NCBI GenBank assembly: GCA_030141605.1
Contig: JAQGDQ010000008.1
Location: 446,501 to 510,500 of the forward strand
Direction of reading: 5' to 3'
DNA from: Tubiluchus corallicola
Lineage: Eukaryota > Priapulida > Priapulimorpha > Priapulimorphida > Tubiluchidae
Length of the DNA stretch: 64,000 nucleotides
Numbering within the stretch: position 1 is the first letter of the stretch; each line of letters starts with the position of its first letter. The position numbers and the translations under genes are program-made. The notes under the pieces were generated by a model that saw only the letters and a program-made list of their open reading frames with translations, had not been told where the DNA came from and did not search any database. Of the stretch, positions 25,901 to 37,486 are shown one piece after another.

Positions 25901-26290
25901 GCTTGATATTTTCCTATCTTTCTCTCCATGTAAAATCAGGATTATGAAGATGTTTTTGCTGTTAGTATTACTATGTAGCACCTTAGCTTCTTTCAGAACT
26001 TGCTATTTCTGGCCTGGGCGACGTAACATTAGTTTAATGGGTGCCATATGAGTACTCTTTATTGCGGTAATCTCTGAGACCTCCAAAACTTGGACATTCA
26101 CTCCTAGATTATTTTTTATCCAATTTTCAAGCCAAACTTCATTCATGCCGTTAATTATTATGTTGCTTTTCCTATGTTCTCCTGAGTCTCCTCCCAGCCT
26201 GTAAATAATTTTGCTCTTTCATGTGGAAAAAAAGGATCCTTTACCCCTAGGTAAAAGGATTGTGGATTTCATATTTGCAGCAGATATATA
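22990..26290 (-). mobile_element. Decayed full-structure LINE (ORF1, endonuclease, RT)
   Basis: Read on the minus strand, from high to low coordinate. Near 26200-25850 lies an ORF1-like RNA-binding region (NIIINGMNEVWLENWIKNN, then PDFTW). Near 25560-25080 lies an APE-type endonuclease (SSIWVELSLTSGANLLFGSV then YRSSSSS). At 25013-24540 lies the EN-RT linker (LQDYFTSVYTNEDLTHIQIF). Between 24350 and 23650 lies reverse transcriptase with KAYDHVPHERLLCKL and, after frameshifts, a GIPQGSVLGPVLFT-type motif and ADKWCNTWQMNFNHDKCKV. The C-terminal region follows to about 23160. Many stops and frameshifts show it is inactive. Motifs fit jockey/CR1/L2-like clades. Near 23065-23095 it ends in an AATTG-rich tail, but the exact ends are uncertain. 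Confidence 0.75.
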
Positions 26291-29200
26291 CACTCGTTCA
26301 TGACTTCTTCTCAGTGTTCACTATATCCATGTTTACATGATAGTTTTGAATTAAGCTGACAGACAAATAGAAGTATACTTAGCCTTGTGCATTATCTGAA
26401 GTTGTGCGAAGTTTGACCAAAATCAGTGGTCTGCACACTGCACTATTTTGCACAACAAGATGCATAGCAATGGGCCTATATCATATATAAGAAACTAATG
26501 TGAGTGAACGTACTCGGAAAATGCCTGATAGCTATGTAAAAAACAGCTGTTTGTACCTAACAAGAAGAGAGACAGACTAATGGAATGATATCCAACCCTG
26601 TTTCACTGTAATTAATACCGTATTTTGTTTCAGAATGTTTCAGTATAGGAAAATAACTTGACAGTTTCAATGCTTAGATATATCTAAACATGTTTGTGAT
26701 AGCCATTTTCTGAATTTGTGCCTTTTATCTTTGCTTTTCCTTTTATTGGAATTGTCTGTCGTGTGCAAACTCAAAACGTTTGATTAGAAACAGGTTCTGC
26801 TTGAGGAACAGGCAAACTAATGAGCAATGCCCACAGGCTCGTGTCAAAGTTTACTTAAAGACTTTACAAGGCTATTGTGAGTATCAGGTGATGCCCTCCA
26901 GGGTTAACAATTGTCACTAGTGAGAACAGCTACTGAGAAGTTAAAATATATTTGTCTTTAGATTTAAGTTTATAAAGGAGTTGTGAATATTTGCTTAGTG
27001 TTATACCCTAAAGGCTTTAGCACTGATGGCAGTGTTTTAAATTAAATTTTCTCTATAGCACCGGATGCAAACACATTAAAAGGTGAGATGTGCTTTAAGA
27101 GACAACTATTTGGCTTGCTTGTTTACCCAGCGAGACTAGATATTTTTGCTCTTTTCCTGCCGATGTTATCTACTGCAATAACATCTAGATATCGGGGCAG
27201 TGCAAAAAAATGCCTCAAAGTTTAGACTGCAATAATCTTAGAAATAATTGCTTTACAAGGTTGAAATTTCAGTGTGGTATTGCAATGCATTGGTTTTTTT
27301 GCTATGGATGCTAAGGGTTTATAGCTTTTGTGGTTTTTAAATATGACCAAAAAAGCTTTCAGATGTTAAACGTCGGAACAATATCCACTCATCATTAATT
27401 GAAAAATGCCGTAGTTGACATATAAAATTAGTATGCTCAGTACATGGCAGCAGAACAATAAAGAAATCAATCAGTTTTTGTCATGGTATTCATCATAGAA
27501 AATAAAGCACTGGTAAAAAATGGGACCTAAACCACTCGACTAAGGTATCCAAAATTCCTTAGGATTTCCTCAAGAGGAAGTGTATGACAGCCACACAGAG
27601 CCGTTTGATGCAGAGGAACTAAAGGCAAAAATTACTGGGAACTTTTACCAAATACCCCTTAAAGAAGTGAGAAATATATCAATTGTTGGAACAAGTGCCA
27701 TTCGTCATCCTTGCATTAAAAACGGTGGACATGTTGAGCACTTGCAGTTAATTTTAATACTATATACAGTGACATACGAAACTTTTTTCGGCATTTATTT
27801 TTTGTTTTTTTAAAACTTCTATTTCCTTGGAACAATTTAAGGAAATGACCCAAATTATAAAATCATAATCAGAATTTAGATGCATTTTTGCACTCCCTGA
27901 TATGATGTTATACTGATTAGAAACTAGAATTCTTGCAGAATTTAGCAATACAGAATATGATATCTGCTTTTACAAAAACTTACAGCCATTTTGGTGTTTT
28001 TCTCTAAGCTGTTGTAAATAGGCATCATTTTTTATTGTCCTGTCGTGTCACCAATTCACCGTGGCAACAGTTGTTTCCTAAATTTTCTGGCTTTTTTGTT
28101 GACTGTCATGAAGTTGGGATGGAATGATCATAAAAAGTGATAGATGATCTCGAAGTATGGTTCGTCACTGTGTGAAAGTTATAAGGGTAATGTGGACATC
28201 TGCATGTTGTAAGTTTTTCTTAGAAACTCTAAAGGAAGTAAATGGTACGCTGAACACTTTTTATTGCTTCTTTGTGGAAGTTTGGATTACCAGGAGCAAA
28301 ACTGCTTTTGTCATACATGCTTTTAAATCACCTAAAGATTGTTCTCCAGGACCTTTTGTCTATAAAATAGTGTACTTGTACTATTTGTGCAGGTAACCAT
28401 ATTATAGCGCGATTTTTGACTACAGGTTCTAGGATAAATTTAATTACAAATAGCATGTTCTTGTGTATAATTTTCACGTAAACCATTTTTAATCGTAAAA
28501 TTTGAAATTTCATTAAAAAGACTTCCCAAAACTAGGCCAGTGGCCACTCATGGACTACAAGTTTTAGTGGAGAATGGCCAAAATATGAATGCAGGTCTAG
28601 AGAAATAGAATGCTTGCAACCTATTTGCAAGTGACACGAGGTATCTGTTAACATTCTTCTTAAATCGGGCAAAGTATTGTTAACCGGGAAACAACTTTCG
28701 GAAAGGAATTCCACATGTAAGAGACCTGGGAGAATAAACTGGATTTATAAGCAGTCATTGTACTTCTAGAAATGATGTTTAGGAAGCACTGTTTTGACAA
28801 TCCTATTAAAATGAAAATAAAATATACAATAATAAATTTAATCGATAAATATTATTCAGCTAAGAACCGATGTTGGAAGACAACTTATTTGTAATACTGG
28901 ACCTAGAACTTGAAATTTACTACCCAGCGGCCTAAAATTAGCTCATTTGATTCATATCTTTCAAAAAAATTGCAGAAATGTACGTTTAGCACATATTTAC
29001 ACATTTACAATGATTGTGTACATGACAAAATGTACAATTACTTTGTATATAGGTGATGAGCAAGTCTATGCATATGAGGTTTTCAATGTTTAGTATTCAT
29101 GCATGCATACAGCATGTAGATTTTTTCTCTTATCATCTTAGAGATTTGTTAATTCTTGGCTTTTACATGTTAACCGCAGTTTGATTATATCTAAATCTTG

Positions 29201-29660
29201 AAAATTATGATTATTTCATTGTCATTTATAATTTTCACCCATTCACTCATTTCTGAGGTTCATCTTTTTTTCAAATTATTTTTTGTATTCATTCATGCCA
29301 TGTGTTAAATAAACTCTACACAAATTCTCTCACAGTGATGACTTATGTGTTTTTCTGTGCTGATGATTTATAATAGCCTAGTTTATAGCGAAATGTCAAA
29401 ATTATGAATGTACCTTACATATGTGCATTACAGTATTGACTATTGCTGCAGTGAATGAGACAGAACAATAAAGCATACAAACAGAAACTATTACTGTAAC
29501 AAACGAAGCAGAACAGGTAAAGTTTCACAAAATATTCGTTTATCGGCTCTGGCCAAGAGATGAACTTGTATAGGCCTGAGCAGAAGCACAGAATGGAAAG
29601 AAAAAAATTGACAAAGTGTATTCTTGTTTATTTAGTAAAATCTGTTGTTTCCTTGTGTAG
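26291..29660. other. Gene-poor spacer upstream of the ASB-like gene
   Basis: No secure gene. At 27541-27750 (plus) an open frame includes EVYDSHTEPFDAEELKAKI; it looks protein-like but I cannot place it and no start or splice context supports it. A possible non-coding leader exon of the ASB-like gene could end at a GCAGAACAG|GTAAAG donor near 29519. A LINE remnant at 28521-28720 is listed separately. Confidence 0.35.
28521..28720 (-). mobile_element. LINE ORF2 C-terminal remnant
   Basis: On the minus strand two frames together give MWNSFPKVVSRLT and TLPDLRRMLTD, resembling the WNxLPxxVV...FK end of CR1/L2-type ORF2 proteins. It is short and frameshifted, and no RT motif is next to it. The call is tentative. 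Confidence 0.3.
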
Positions 29661-29666
29661 GTAAAC

Positions 29667-32600
29667 ATGTTGTGGCAAGACCGATGCAATTTTTACTTGG
29701 CAATCCAGAAAAATGACCTGGAATTAGCTGGTAGGCTGATACGACAAGGGCTAGACGTTGACACTAGGTTTCAAGTTAGTTCTGGCAGTAAGCCAGTACT
29801 TTGCATCTGTGCTCAGAGAGGCCATTTGCAAATGGGTATGTGCGGTTCAAACGTTTGTGCTATTTTTTGTTCATTTGTATATTGCCCAAAGCCAGGCCAA
29901 AAACACTTTTGTGGTACGAATTCCATAGATAAGAAGCTTGGTGGAAATTTCAATGGAAGAGGCTTAAGGCAGCAACATACATTAGGTATTTTGTGCAGCA
30001 AATTCAGTTAGAAATTGAAACTTGTTAAGCTGTTGCAAGGTATTTACCCATTACTATCATACGTACATTTCTGTATCTGGTCTATTTTCTATTTTGAAAA
30101 CACAGTGTTTTTGTTCAAAATCTTTGTACTTGTTTATGCAACCTGCCCCAGAGGTGGCTGCTCAGGGACTACAGTAAAAAAATGAAACAATGAGTGTATG
30201 TCCAGAAAAGGAGAATTCTTTTAATTAATTTGTTAGTGACATATATGAGCCTCTACGTGTTCTTCTTGAAATAGTATTGTAATTAAATATTGCTGACAAA
30301 TCTTTTATGCTTTTAGTATTCCAAGAACTGTAAGTGAGATAAAATATTTTCACTCGTTGAAGACTACAATTATTATGACTTCTACTTTATTTGCATTTTG
30401 TGGAGGTTATGTTTCTAAAAAATATGTCGCTGACATTAGGATACGGTAGTCTAAGAATAATGACAAGAAACAAAACTGTACGTCTGTGTATAATCAAAAG
30501 GTCCCTGGTTTGAATCCAGATAACTCTCATCTGTATTTACAGCGAAGCTTCTGATTCGTTCTGGTTGCAATGTGAACCAAACTGACAATGCGGGCTGTAC
30601 GCCACTGCATCTAGCTTGTTCACAACGTCGGGAAGACATGGTCGAGCTTCTCATTCAACACGGAGCAAATGTCAGTCTTTGTAATTTTGACAACAACACT
30701 GCATTACACATTGCTGTAGATGGTGGAGGATGCTTAGGTGAGAAGTGTTCAATAATGTTGTCGAAATTTGAGTATTCAAATTGTTGTTGAAATATACAAG
30801 CCTTGACTTCAGAAAATTGTAGTGTGTCACATTATAACCATTGGGGTGGAGTTATTGATACTTACTGTATAGTATTCCACCTGCCAATACTAGCTATCAC
30901 TTCTTGGAACTCTATTCTAAAGCTAGTCCAGGTACTGGAATTTACTGTCACTAATAACTCTTCGCTAGAAGTAATTATAGTTATGTCTCTACTGAGTAGT
31001 GATAGTAGTGGAGAAAAATGGTTATAATTCTCATTGTCTGTCGAAGGTTTACTTAAATACCCCACCTTTTGTGTTGTATTTGTTAATGAAGTTTTAATCA
31101 ACTTACTTATAACAGCATTTGTTCTGTATGTGATTTCAGGTATAGTGAAAAGACTGGTGACGGCCGGCTGCAATTTAAACGCACAAAATTGTCAAGGTGC
31201 TTCTCCTCTGGTCATAGCTTGTATACAGGGAAAAATAGACTGTGTCAGGTATCAAAATTTTATCTAACACAAAATGTAGATGCTGATTCTGTTTGAAGTT
31301 ATTGCCGATGATTTGTGCCATCTTTGGTACTGTTACTCATTTGTGCCTCTTACAGATGATAGGCAAAGCTATCTTTTCATTAGGGGTAAGCAACACTGTT
31401 ATAAATTGAAGTTGAATTAAACAGAATTTCAAGATTTCGAATTCCACATTTTCGTTCGTATTAAAAGCAATATTGCAACGGTCATGCATATTGCTTGTTT
31501 TTGTCTGGGGTGAAATGGGTACATTTGTTTTAAGGTTGTATAAGTACGTAGCATTTTATTCAAATGTGAAGGTAGTAACAGTACAATCTGTCTATTATGT
31601 AGATGTGGTAAGAAGAGTTGAATGAAAAAGCCATTTGCCCTAATTTTCATATTTTGGCTTCCATCTTGGAACTTTCCCAGATCTTAGTGCACCTCTGTGT
31701 CATCTACCTGTGAAATTTTTTTCGAATTTAACACAAAGCCCCAGGAGTAGTTCAGCAACAAAGAAAAATCAGGCCTATGTCTAATGTGCTTGATCTTTTG
31801 ACCCCAGGTCACTACACTATTGCCTGAAACCCTACCACAGTGACCTGCCCTGCAAGTTTGGTGACCCTACGTACTCTCATTTCAGAGCTAATGATATGGC
31901 CCCCTTTTAACACTTTTGCCCATGTCACGTGCTCTGGCTACGCCATCTTTTCGGAAAATACTTAATGCACATCTAGCCTTACCCAGCTACCGATACATAC
32001 AAAAACATGGGCTTCTAGTTAAATACTGTAAGTGGAGTTGAGTTGCCCACATTTTCACATTTTGGCTCCTACTGCTGTGTCCTTTGACCCAAACGTCATA
32101 AACTTTTGAACCAGTGATCACCGTTCCTGTACCATTCTGTGGTTACCTATGTTAGGTGCCTACCTACAAGTTTTGCGATTCTAGCTCTTATACTTACAGA
32201 GTCATTGACCAGATTTCATTCTTACACTTTTACTCATGTCACGTGACCTGGCCGTGGCCACTTTTTGAAAAATACTTAATGCATTTCTACACCTACCCGG
32301 CTAACATTGCAGATATAAACGTTGACTCCTAGTCCAATACTGTAAGAGGAGTTGAGTGGCAAAGCCATTTGCCCAATTTTTGCATTTTGGCTTCTATCTG
32401 AGGCCATTAATAATCGTAGGTTTTTGAAACCCCTCAGGTGCACATCTGCTCCATAGTACCTGAATACTTGTGAAAAAAGTTAAATTTAATTTGAAGCCCT
32501 GGGAGGAATAGCGTAATAATCGAAAAACTCTCTCTACTCTTTCCATTGTACTCTTCACTGGACTTGACCCTTTGACACAAGGTCAAACATCACTGTATTA

Positions 32601-32711
32601 TTGCCCATGCTTCTACTATTGCCTAGATGTTTGCCCAGCAAGTTAGGTACTATATTTTGGAGTTATTCGCTATTGTAGCTGGAGAAATAAGTTTTTAAAA
32701 CACGAAGGTTC

Positions 32712-32755
<44 letters not shown>

Positions 32756-34089
32756 CCCATCATAAAGAATGTTTTTTAAATAGGTACTTGATAGATCATG
32801 GAGCATCCGTGAATCTGCAAGATGTAGAAGGGAACATTGCTCTCATTCATGCTACTCATTTCAGTGCACCCGACGCTCTGAAGGTACTTTTTCTACAATT
32901 CTCACCACAAAGAAGCTATCCAGCATTCTTCTTTTATATTTTAATCTGTAGGGTTTAGTTATTTAGTGATACTCAAAAGTTTCTTGGACTAACTGAATTG
33001 GGATTTCATCACAGGTGTGGTAGCGATTTGTATTTATGGGAGAAAATTAAATTGCAAATGTATTAATAATCAATTAATAAAAATTTCTATGCGACATGAA
33101 TCAAAAACCCTTAGCATTTTTGTTTCACTGATTCAATGAATTCGTCTTCATTATAGATATTTTACAATTAAATCAGTAAAAATCGGTGCTTTTTGCAATA
33201 CTTGAATATCAGTACAAACATCTTTTTCCAATCTTTTTCTCTGCTATTGAGTACATTTTCTGACAGATGCGAACACCAAGTGAAATTGCCGATTGTAGTT
33301 AGTACATTGTTTTCTGTTAAAAACAAATTCACTGTCCCCTTGGTTCTATAGTAACTTTGTTGATATATGCAAATTAAATTTTTATCTCCATATCAAAACT
33401 GAAGCTAAAACACAGTATCAGTCTGATTTTGTTCTAAAAAAAATGCAGGTTTTTAGCTAGTTAATCAGTCAGTGACAGCTTAGCATCATAGTACATTTAG
33501 TCTTCTAACTTGTTTGTGGTGTTTGCATTTACAGGTGATTCTAAATGCAGGTTCAATTGTGAATCACCAGAACAAGGACGGTTTGGGTCCTCTGCATGCA
33601 GCAGTACTTCATAGTCGAACGGGCCAGTGTGACGTGGTGGAAACACTAGTCAATGCTAACTGTAATCTCGATGCAACAACCCACCTCGGTCAGACTGCAC
33701 TTCATTTAGCCGTATTGCAGCAAAAGTATAATCTAGTGGAAGTGCTGATCCGTGCTGGCTGTAACTTGAACGTGCGCGACAAACTCGGCCACCGTACTCT
33801 GTACAGTTTAGTTCGTGCTGGTGAACTGCAGTGCGCTCGTCTGATGGTCAGAGCAGGTATAAATCTCAGGCAGGAGTCGTGGTTGCACGATAAACACAAA
33901 CTACCGCTGATCGACGAGAAAGAAGAAGAGTTTGTGTTGTGGCTAAAGGATCAAGCAGCCTCACTACCTAGTCTAATGTTTTTGTGTAGGATTAACATAC
34001 GAAAGACACTAGGCAGGCATGCCGATAAACATGTGCTTTGTCTTCACTTGCCAGTTTTGTTAAGAAGATACCTCTTGCTAGAAGAATAA
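29667..34089 (+). CDS. Ankyrin repeat and SOCS box (ASB) family protein
   Basis: Probable substrate receptor of an Elongin B/C-Cullin5-Rbx2 ubiquitin ligase: ankyrin repeats bind the substrate and the SOCS box binds Elongin C and Cullin5. Exons are 29667-29835 (probably starting after the acceptor at 29660), 30543-30737, 31140-31248, 32784-32883 and 33535-34089, all phase-consistent, giving 375 residues. Nine ankyrin repeats are visible from about residue 9 to 320, for example GCTPLHLACSQRREDMVELL, NNTALHIAV, GQTALHLAVLQQKYNLVEVL. The last 42 residues form a SOCS box: PSLMFLCRINIRKTLG is the BC box and LHLPVLLRRYLLLEE the Cul5-box region. Which vertebrate ASB is the orthologue cannot be told by eye. 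The ATG follows an acceptor-like sequence by six bases, so a 5' UTR exon upstream is likely. One intron contains tandem repeats and an AT microsatellite. Confidence 0.91.
30440..30540 (+). repeat. Possible tRNA-derived SINE head next to an ASB exon
   Basis: GGTAGTCTAAG near 30444 resembles the A-box of the repeats at 21041-21850. A good B-box, GGTTTGAATCC, lies at about 30508. It ends immediately before the polypyrimidine/acceptor of the exon at 30543. It is degenerate and not a working tRNA. Confidence 0.3.
31381..31530. mobile_element. Partial copy of the 12279 hAT-like MITE family
   Basis: It begins TAGGGGTAAGCA, then shows GAATT/TTTCGAATTCC words and the block GGTCATGCATATTGCT. The same order, with ATCATGCATATTACT, is found in the element at 12279-12706. 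Only the left part is recognisable and no flank duplication is seen. Confidence 0.35.
31600..32660 (+). repeat. Diverged tandem repeat, about 312 bp unit, in an ASB intron
   Basis: Blocks recur in the same order. ATGTCACGTG plus a GGC-rich segment lies near 31922 and 32235. AATACTTAATGCA lies near 31958 and 32270. AATACTGTAAG then GGAGTTGAG lies near 32023 and 32337. A CATTTTGGCT block lies near 31651, 32066 and 32384. The spacing between the two clearest copies is about 312 bp. A third, more diverged copy precedes them. No coding sense is kept across copies. Confidence 0.7.
32714..32751. repeat. (AT)n microsatellite
   Basis: About 19 uninterrupted AT dinucleotides, some 30 bp before the acceptor of the ASB-like exon that begins at 32784. 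Confidence 0.97.
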
Positions 34090-34221
34090 ACAAGATTTTA
34101 TCAAAGTCAGTGTCCAAAAATGTGTCATGTTTTTTACATATTGTTCAAGTAAGTTTTCACTGTGTGTATTGGTGGTCAATTGGCATTTATAATATCTCCT
34201 AAAAATATGTGTTTAATGCAA

Positions 34222-35015
34222 TTCAGTAAACTCCACGTATTTTGAATAGCTAGGGGTCAAAAAATCTGTCTGAATTCTGCTATAAACCGAGTCCAGCGAA
34301 GGTGCAAATTCGTGCATTCATTTCTCGGTGGATGTATTCTATTCTGCATAGGTATTTATTGAAACGGGAGCCTATTTCATGACTAAATGTTACTTAGTTT
34401 GCTTTAAAATGAGTAACTGTTGACTGACAAAATTTGTTGTATAATTTAGAAAATGCCAAGCACTATTGGCAGTTACACACCCACCCTACCGCAGTTTAAG
34501 ATGGAACCGCTCACTTACTATAATTAAACAGTCAGCAGTGAAATTTGATACACAAGGCTAGGCAAGGTATTCGCGCTTGCACGTGTTAAAACACTGTCTG
34601 TACTTATTGAGAACGACAGTCGGGCAGTGCCTACTGAAACTGACACTGGAAGTCCGAAATCCAGTCATATTTTTATTAAAAGGGCAGAATCGGTGAATTA
34701 CTGGCACGCAAATTCCTCACGAAACTAGGCAATTTACACGTGTCACATGCGAAAATACGCTGTAGTATTTATTGATTAGTTTTCTGACATCCGGGAAAGC
34801 ACGCATTCATTGTATTGACAATGTATCTGCATGTCTCAGAGAAGCAGAGCAATTACAATCGCTTTTGCGTAAATTGTTCCCTCAAAAATTACCGAATTCA
34901 GCGATATACCGAGTTTTGCGATTGCTTAAGCATTAAGATAATAATTATATAAAAACATCTGTCTGAGATGAACGATATTCAGAATTACACAGAACTGAAT
35001 TATGCAGAGTTAATT
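34222..35015. mobile_element. Possible pogo/Tigger-like MITE remnant
   Basis: The left end CAGTAAACTCCACGTATTTT and the reverse complement of the right end (TTAACTCTGCATAATTCAG) align loosely. Internal words such as ACCGAGT and GAATTCWGC recur in opposite halves (near 34286 and 34893-34915). pogo/Tigger elements have CAGT-starting TIRs and TA duplications. The ends here are too decayed to be sure, and no transposase is seen. Confidence 0.3.
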
Positions 35016-36532
35016 ACACTTGTTTCTGTTTATTTGGACAAGTATTTGCTAATCCTATTGTGCGATGAAGATAAATATTCACACAGATTACGTGGCGTAT
35101 TTGTTTGATTTGCTTAGTAGCACAGCTGTCTGACTTTTCTCACCAAACTTTTATTGTAACAGTAATGTGTGCACGTCTTTAGTTTAGTGATATTGGTGCT
35201 TGTATTCAGAAGGTAATGACTGAGGTTCCTCCATACCTAAATGTCAACAACGCACAACTGATGATCTTTAATCTAGTTTGGAAACAAATGTACGTGTATA
35301 CATTAATTTTCATGTTGTCACATTTTTCCTGTTTTAGCTTTCAAAATGTTTGAGAGATGACTGAGACTATTAAGCGAAACCTACATTGTGTTCCGTTCAT
35401 ATGGTTACAGCTTTTCCAGTCTTTCGTTGATATTTAAACTAGTCTCACTGAGAAATAAACTTTGTACGATATTCAACACGAACCTCAAACAAAAAATCGG
35501 TTCATTGCAGGGACATGGATTTACATTTTATGATTACTAATGTAATTTTTTATTTGATGCTAAAAAAGTCTGCACCTTTTAATAAAAATATCCATAACAG
35601 GATAGAATAATTAGGTTGAAGGATGTGTATGTTAATACATTGAAAAGAAATGATTTGTTCTACATGTATTTGTGTTGCTTGTGTTTCAGAGAGGGCTTTC
35701 TAACCTCTGTTTAGGATGCATGCCAATGCAGTTACTGCTGGGTAGTATTCAATTAATGTAATAAATAAATTTTAGTCAGAATCACTAACAAGTGTTCCAA
35801 GTAAAAAATTGCAAATGTTATTAAGTGGCAGTTTATATTAAGATTCAATGTCATTAGACCTATTTTAGTTTGTTTCACAGTTTTAGCATAGTTTAATTTA
35901 CTGTTTTTATGTCTGTCACTCTAAAGTGACTGCCTGAGATTATTGTGCATGTAAATGACACAGACTGCTTGGCAACAGAAAACTGATTTTAAATGTAAAT
36001 CTCTTTTAGAAATTTTTTGTTTAAATAGCCAAGAAAATAGTATGCTAATTTTCTGAAATAAAAAAGTATTAGAAAAAGAATTTATTGTCTGAAATAAAAT
36101 CAACAGAACTGATATAAAATATGTATTTCCCAATCACAACCATGCAGCAATATCACCTCGTAATGTGAATGCAGCCTATTCTGGATTACTAAAAGGGTGC
36201 CGAATATGCTGTTCACACTTACAGAGACCGAGATTATTCTTATCAAATTACAAACTACAGACACCTAAACTATGCATTAGTTTACTAGTCAATTGCCTTG
36301 GTAGAAAAAGGAAACCAGTACATTATTCATGCCCGTTAAAGGGAATGAGGAAAGGTCTCAGTCCAGATTCCAAAATGAACCTCTTAGTGTGATGCAAGCG
36401 CCACTTGTACACAATAGAAACAGTTTACTGAAACAAAAACCGCAAAGCTACAAAAACGTTTGAAGCCAATTTGGCAATTTTTACACGAACAACAAAAGGA
36501 GAAAAATTTGGCACAATAATTAAACTTCAACG
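35016..36532. other. No gene seen between the ASB-like and CREC genes
   Basis: AT-rich spacer holding the 3' flanks of two convergent genes (plus-strand ASB-like, minus-strand CREC). An ORF at 36165-36392 has no recognisable likeness. Confidence 0.4.
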
Positions 36533-37486
36533 TCAAAGTTCATCGCGAATACCTTCGTGAGATTCAGTATCTTTGCTACTGACAAACATTTTATAGTTGT
36601 CCAGGATTTCATTGAAACTTAGCTGCCCATCTTTGTCGATATCTGAGTTTGATATCAGATGACGAGCTTCCTCTATTGCTTGTTCTTTATTATCGGGTAT
36701 CAGCCACGAAATCATTTCATCTTTATCAAGGTAACCGTCCTTGTTTTTATCATAATCATTGTCAAACATGCTTTTCTCTGTGACAAGATAGTCTTCTGCA
36801 GAATCGGCATCACTGAGATATTCCTCAAAACTAATGCGACCATCGTTATCAGTATCTTTCTGTCTCAAATTTTCTCGTATAAGAGAATCAGTCATTTCTG
36901 GACTTTCCTCAGGGTTGGAAAACGGAAAATATTCATCAATGCTCAACACTCCATCACCATCTTTATCAGCTATTTTAAACCTTTTAATTGATTCATCCAG
37001 TTCTATTTTCAGTTCTGGCTCTTCATCTGCTATTTTTTCCAAATCATGCTCATCATAAATTCCAAATTCCTCCAGGACTTCCTCCCATGTAACTCTTCCG
37101 TCATTATTTACATCCACTTCTTCAAACCTTTCTGCCGAGTCTTCTTGACCCAGTGAAAGAAAAGAATTTAGGATCCATTCGGTCAACTCACTTTCGCTCA
37201 CAGATTTATCATTGTCCACATCCATTTTCTCTACTATTTCAAGTAGTTTTGCCTTCGCTTCTTCTGCAGAAAGTTCTTCAAATTCTTCTACAGTTCTCCT
37301 AGTACCCAAAATTGCCTCGTGATCGTACTCATCATAGTGCTCGCCTTCATCACTGTAATGTTCGTGCTTGGCTGGAGCTCCATCTTCTGGTCGTTCCTTG
37401 TTTATTTCCCCATGTACGTGATCTTCTGGTGGCGTCCTGGCTGTTGCAACACAGAACAAAACTACAAATGTCAGGCAGAAATTCAT
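36533..37486 (-). CDS. CREC-family ER calcium-binding protein (reticulocalbin-like), intronless
   Basis: A secretory-pathway EF-hand protein of the CREC family (reticulocalbin, calumenin, Cab45), probably binding Ca2+ at low affinity in the ER lumen. The 317-residue ORF is uninterrupted. Residues 1-16 form a signal peptide (MNFCLTFVVLFCVATA). An acidic, His-rich stretch follows to about residue 60. Six EF-hand loops start at D89, D125, D174, D211, D246 and D282; each has acidic position 12 (E100, E136, E185, E222, E257, E293). Loop 1 has Lys instead of Gly at position 6 and may bind weakly. The C-terminus is RDEL, a KDEL/HDEL-type retrieval signal. The length fits the family (about 315-330). 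The vertebrate genes have several introns, so the single exon is notable, but no decay is seen. Whether it is closest to RCN1, RCN2 or RCN3 is not resolved. Confidence 0.95.
   Translation of the reverse strand: MNFCLTFVVLFCVATARTPPEDHVHGEINKERPEDGAPAKHEHYSDEGEHYDEYDHEAILGTRRTVEEFEELSAEEAKAKLLEIVEKMDVDNDKSVSESELTEWILNSFLSLGQEDSAERFEEVDVNNDGRVTWEEVLEEFGIYDEHDLEKIADEEPELKIELDESIKRFKIADKDGDGVLSIDEYFPFSNPEESPEMTDSLIRENLRQKDTDNDGRISFEEYLSDADSAEDYLVTEKSMFDNDYDKNKDGYLDKDEMISWLIPDNKEQAIEEARHLISNSDIDKDGQLSFNEILDNYKMFVSSKDTESHEGIRDEL

Noticed and set aside
25681-25947. 88-codon plus-strand ORF
   Set aside because: It is the antisense shadow of the ORF1-like region of the minus-strand LINE.
36659-36991. 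110-codon plus-strand ORF
   Set aside because: Antisense shadow of the CREC gene.
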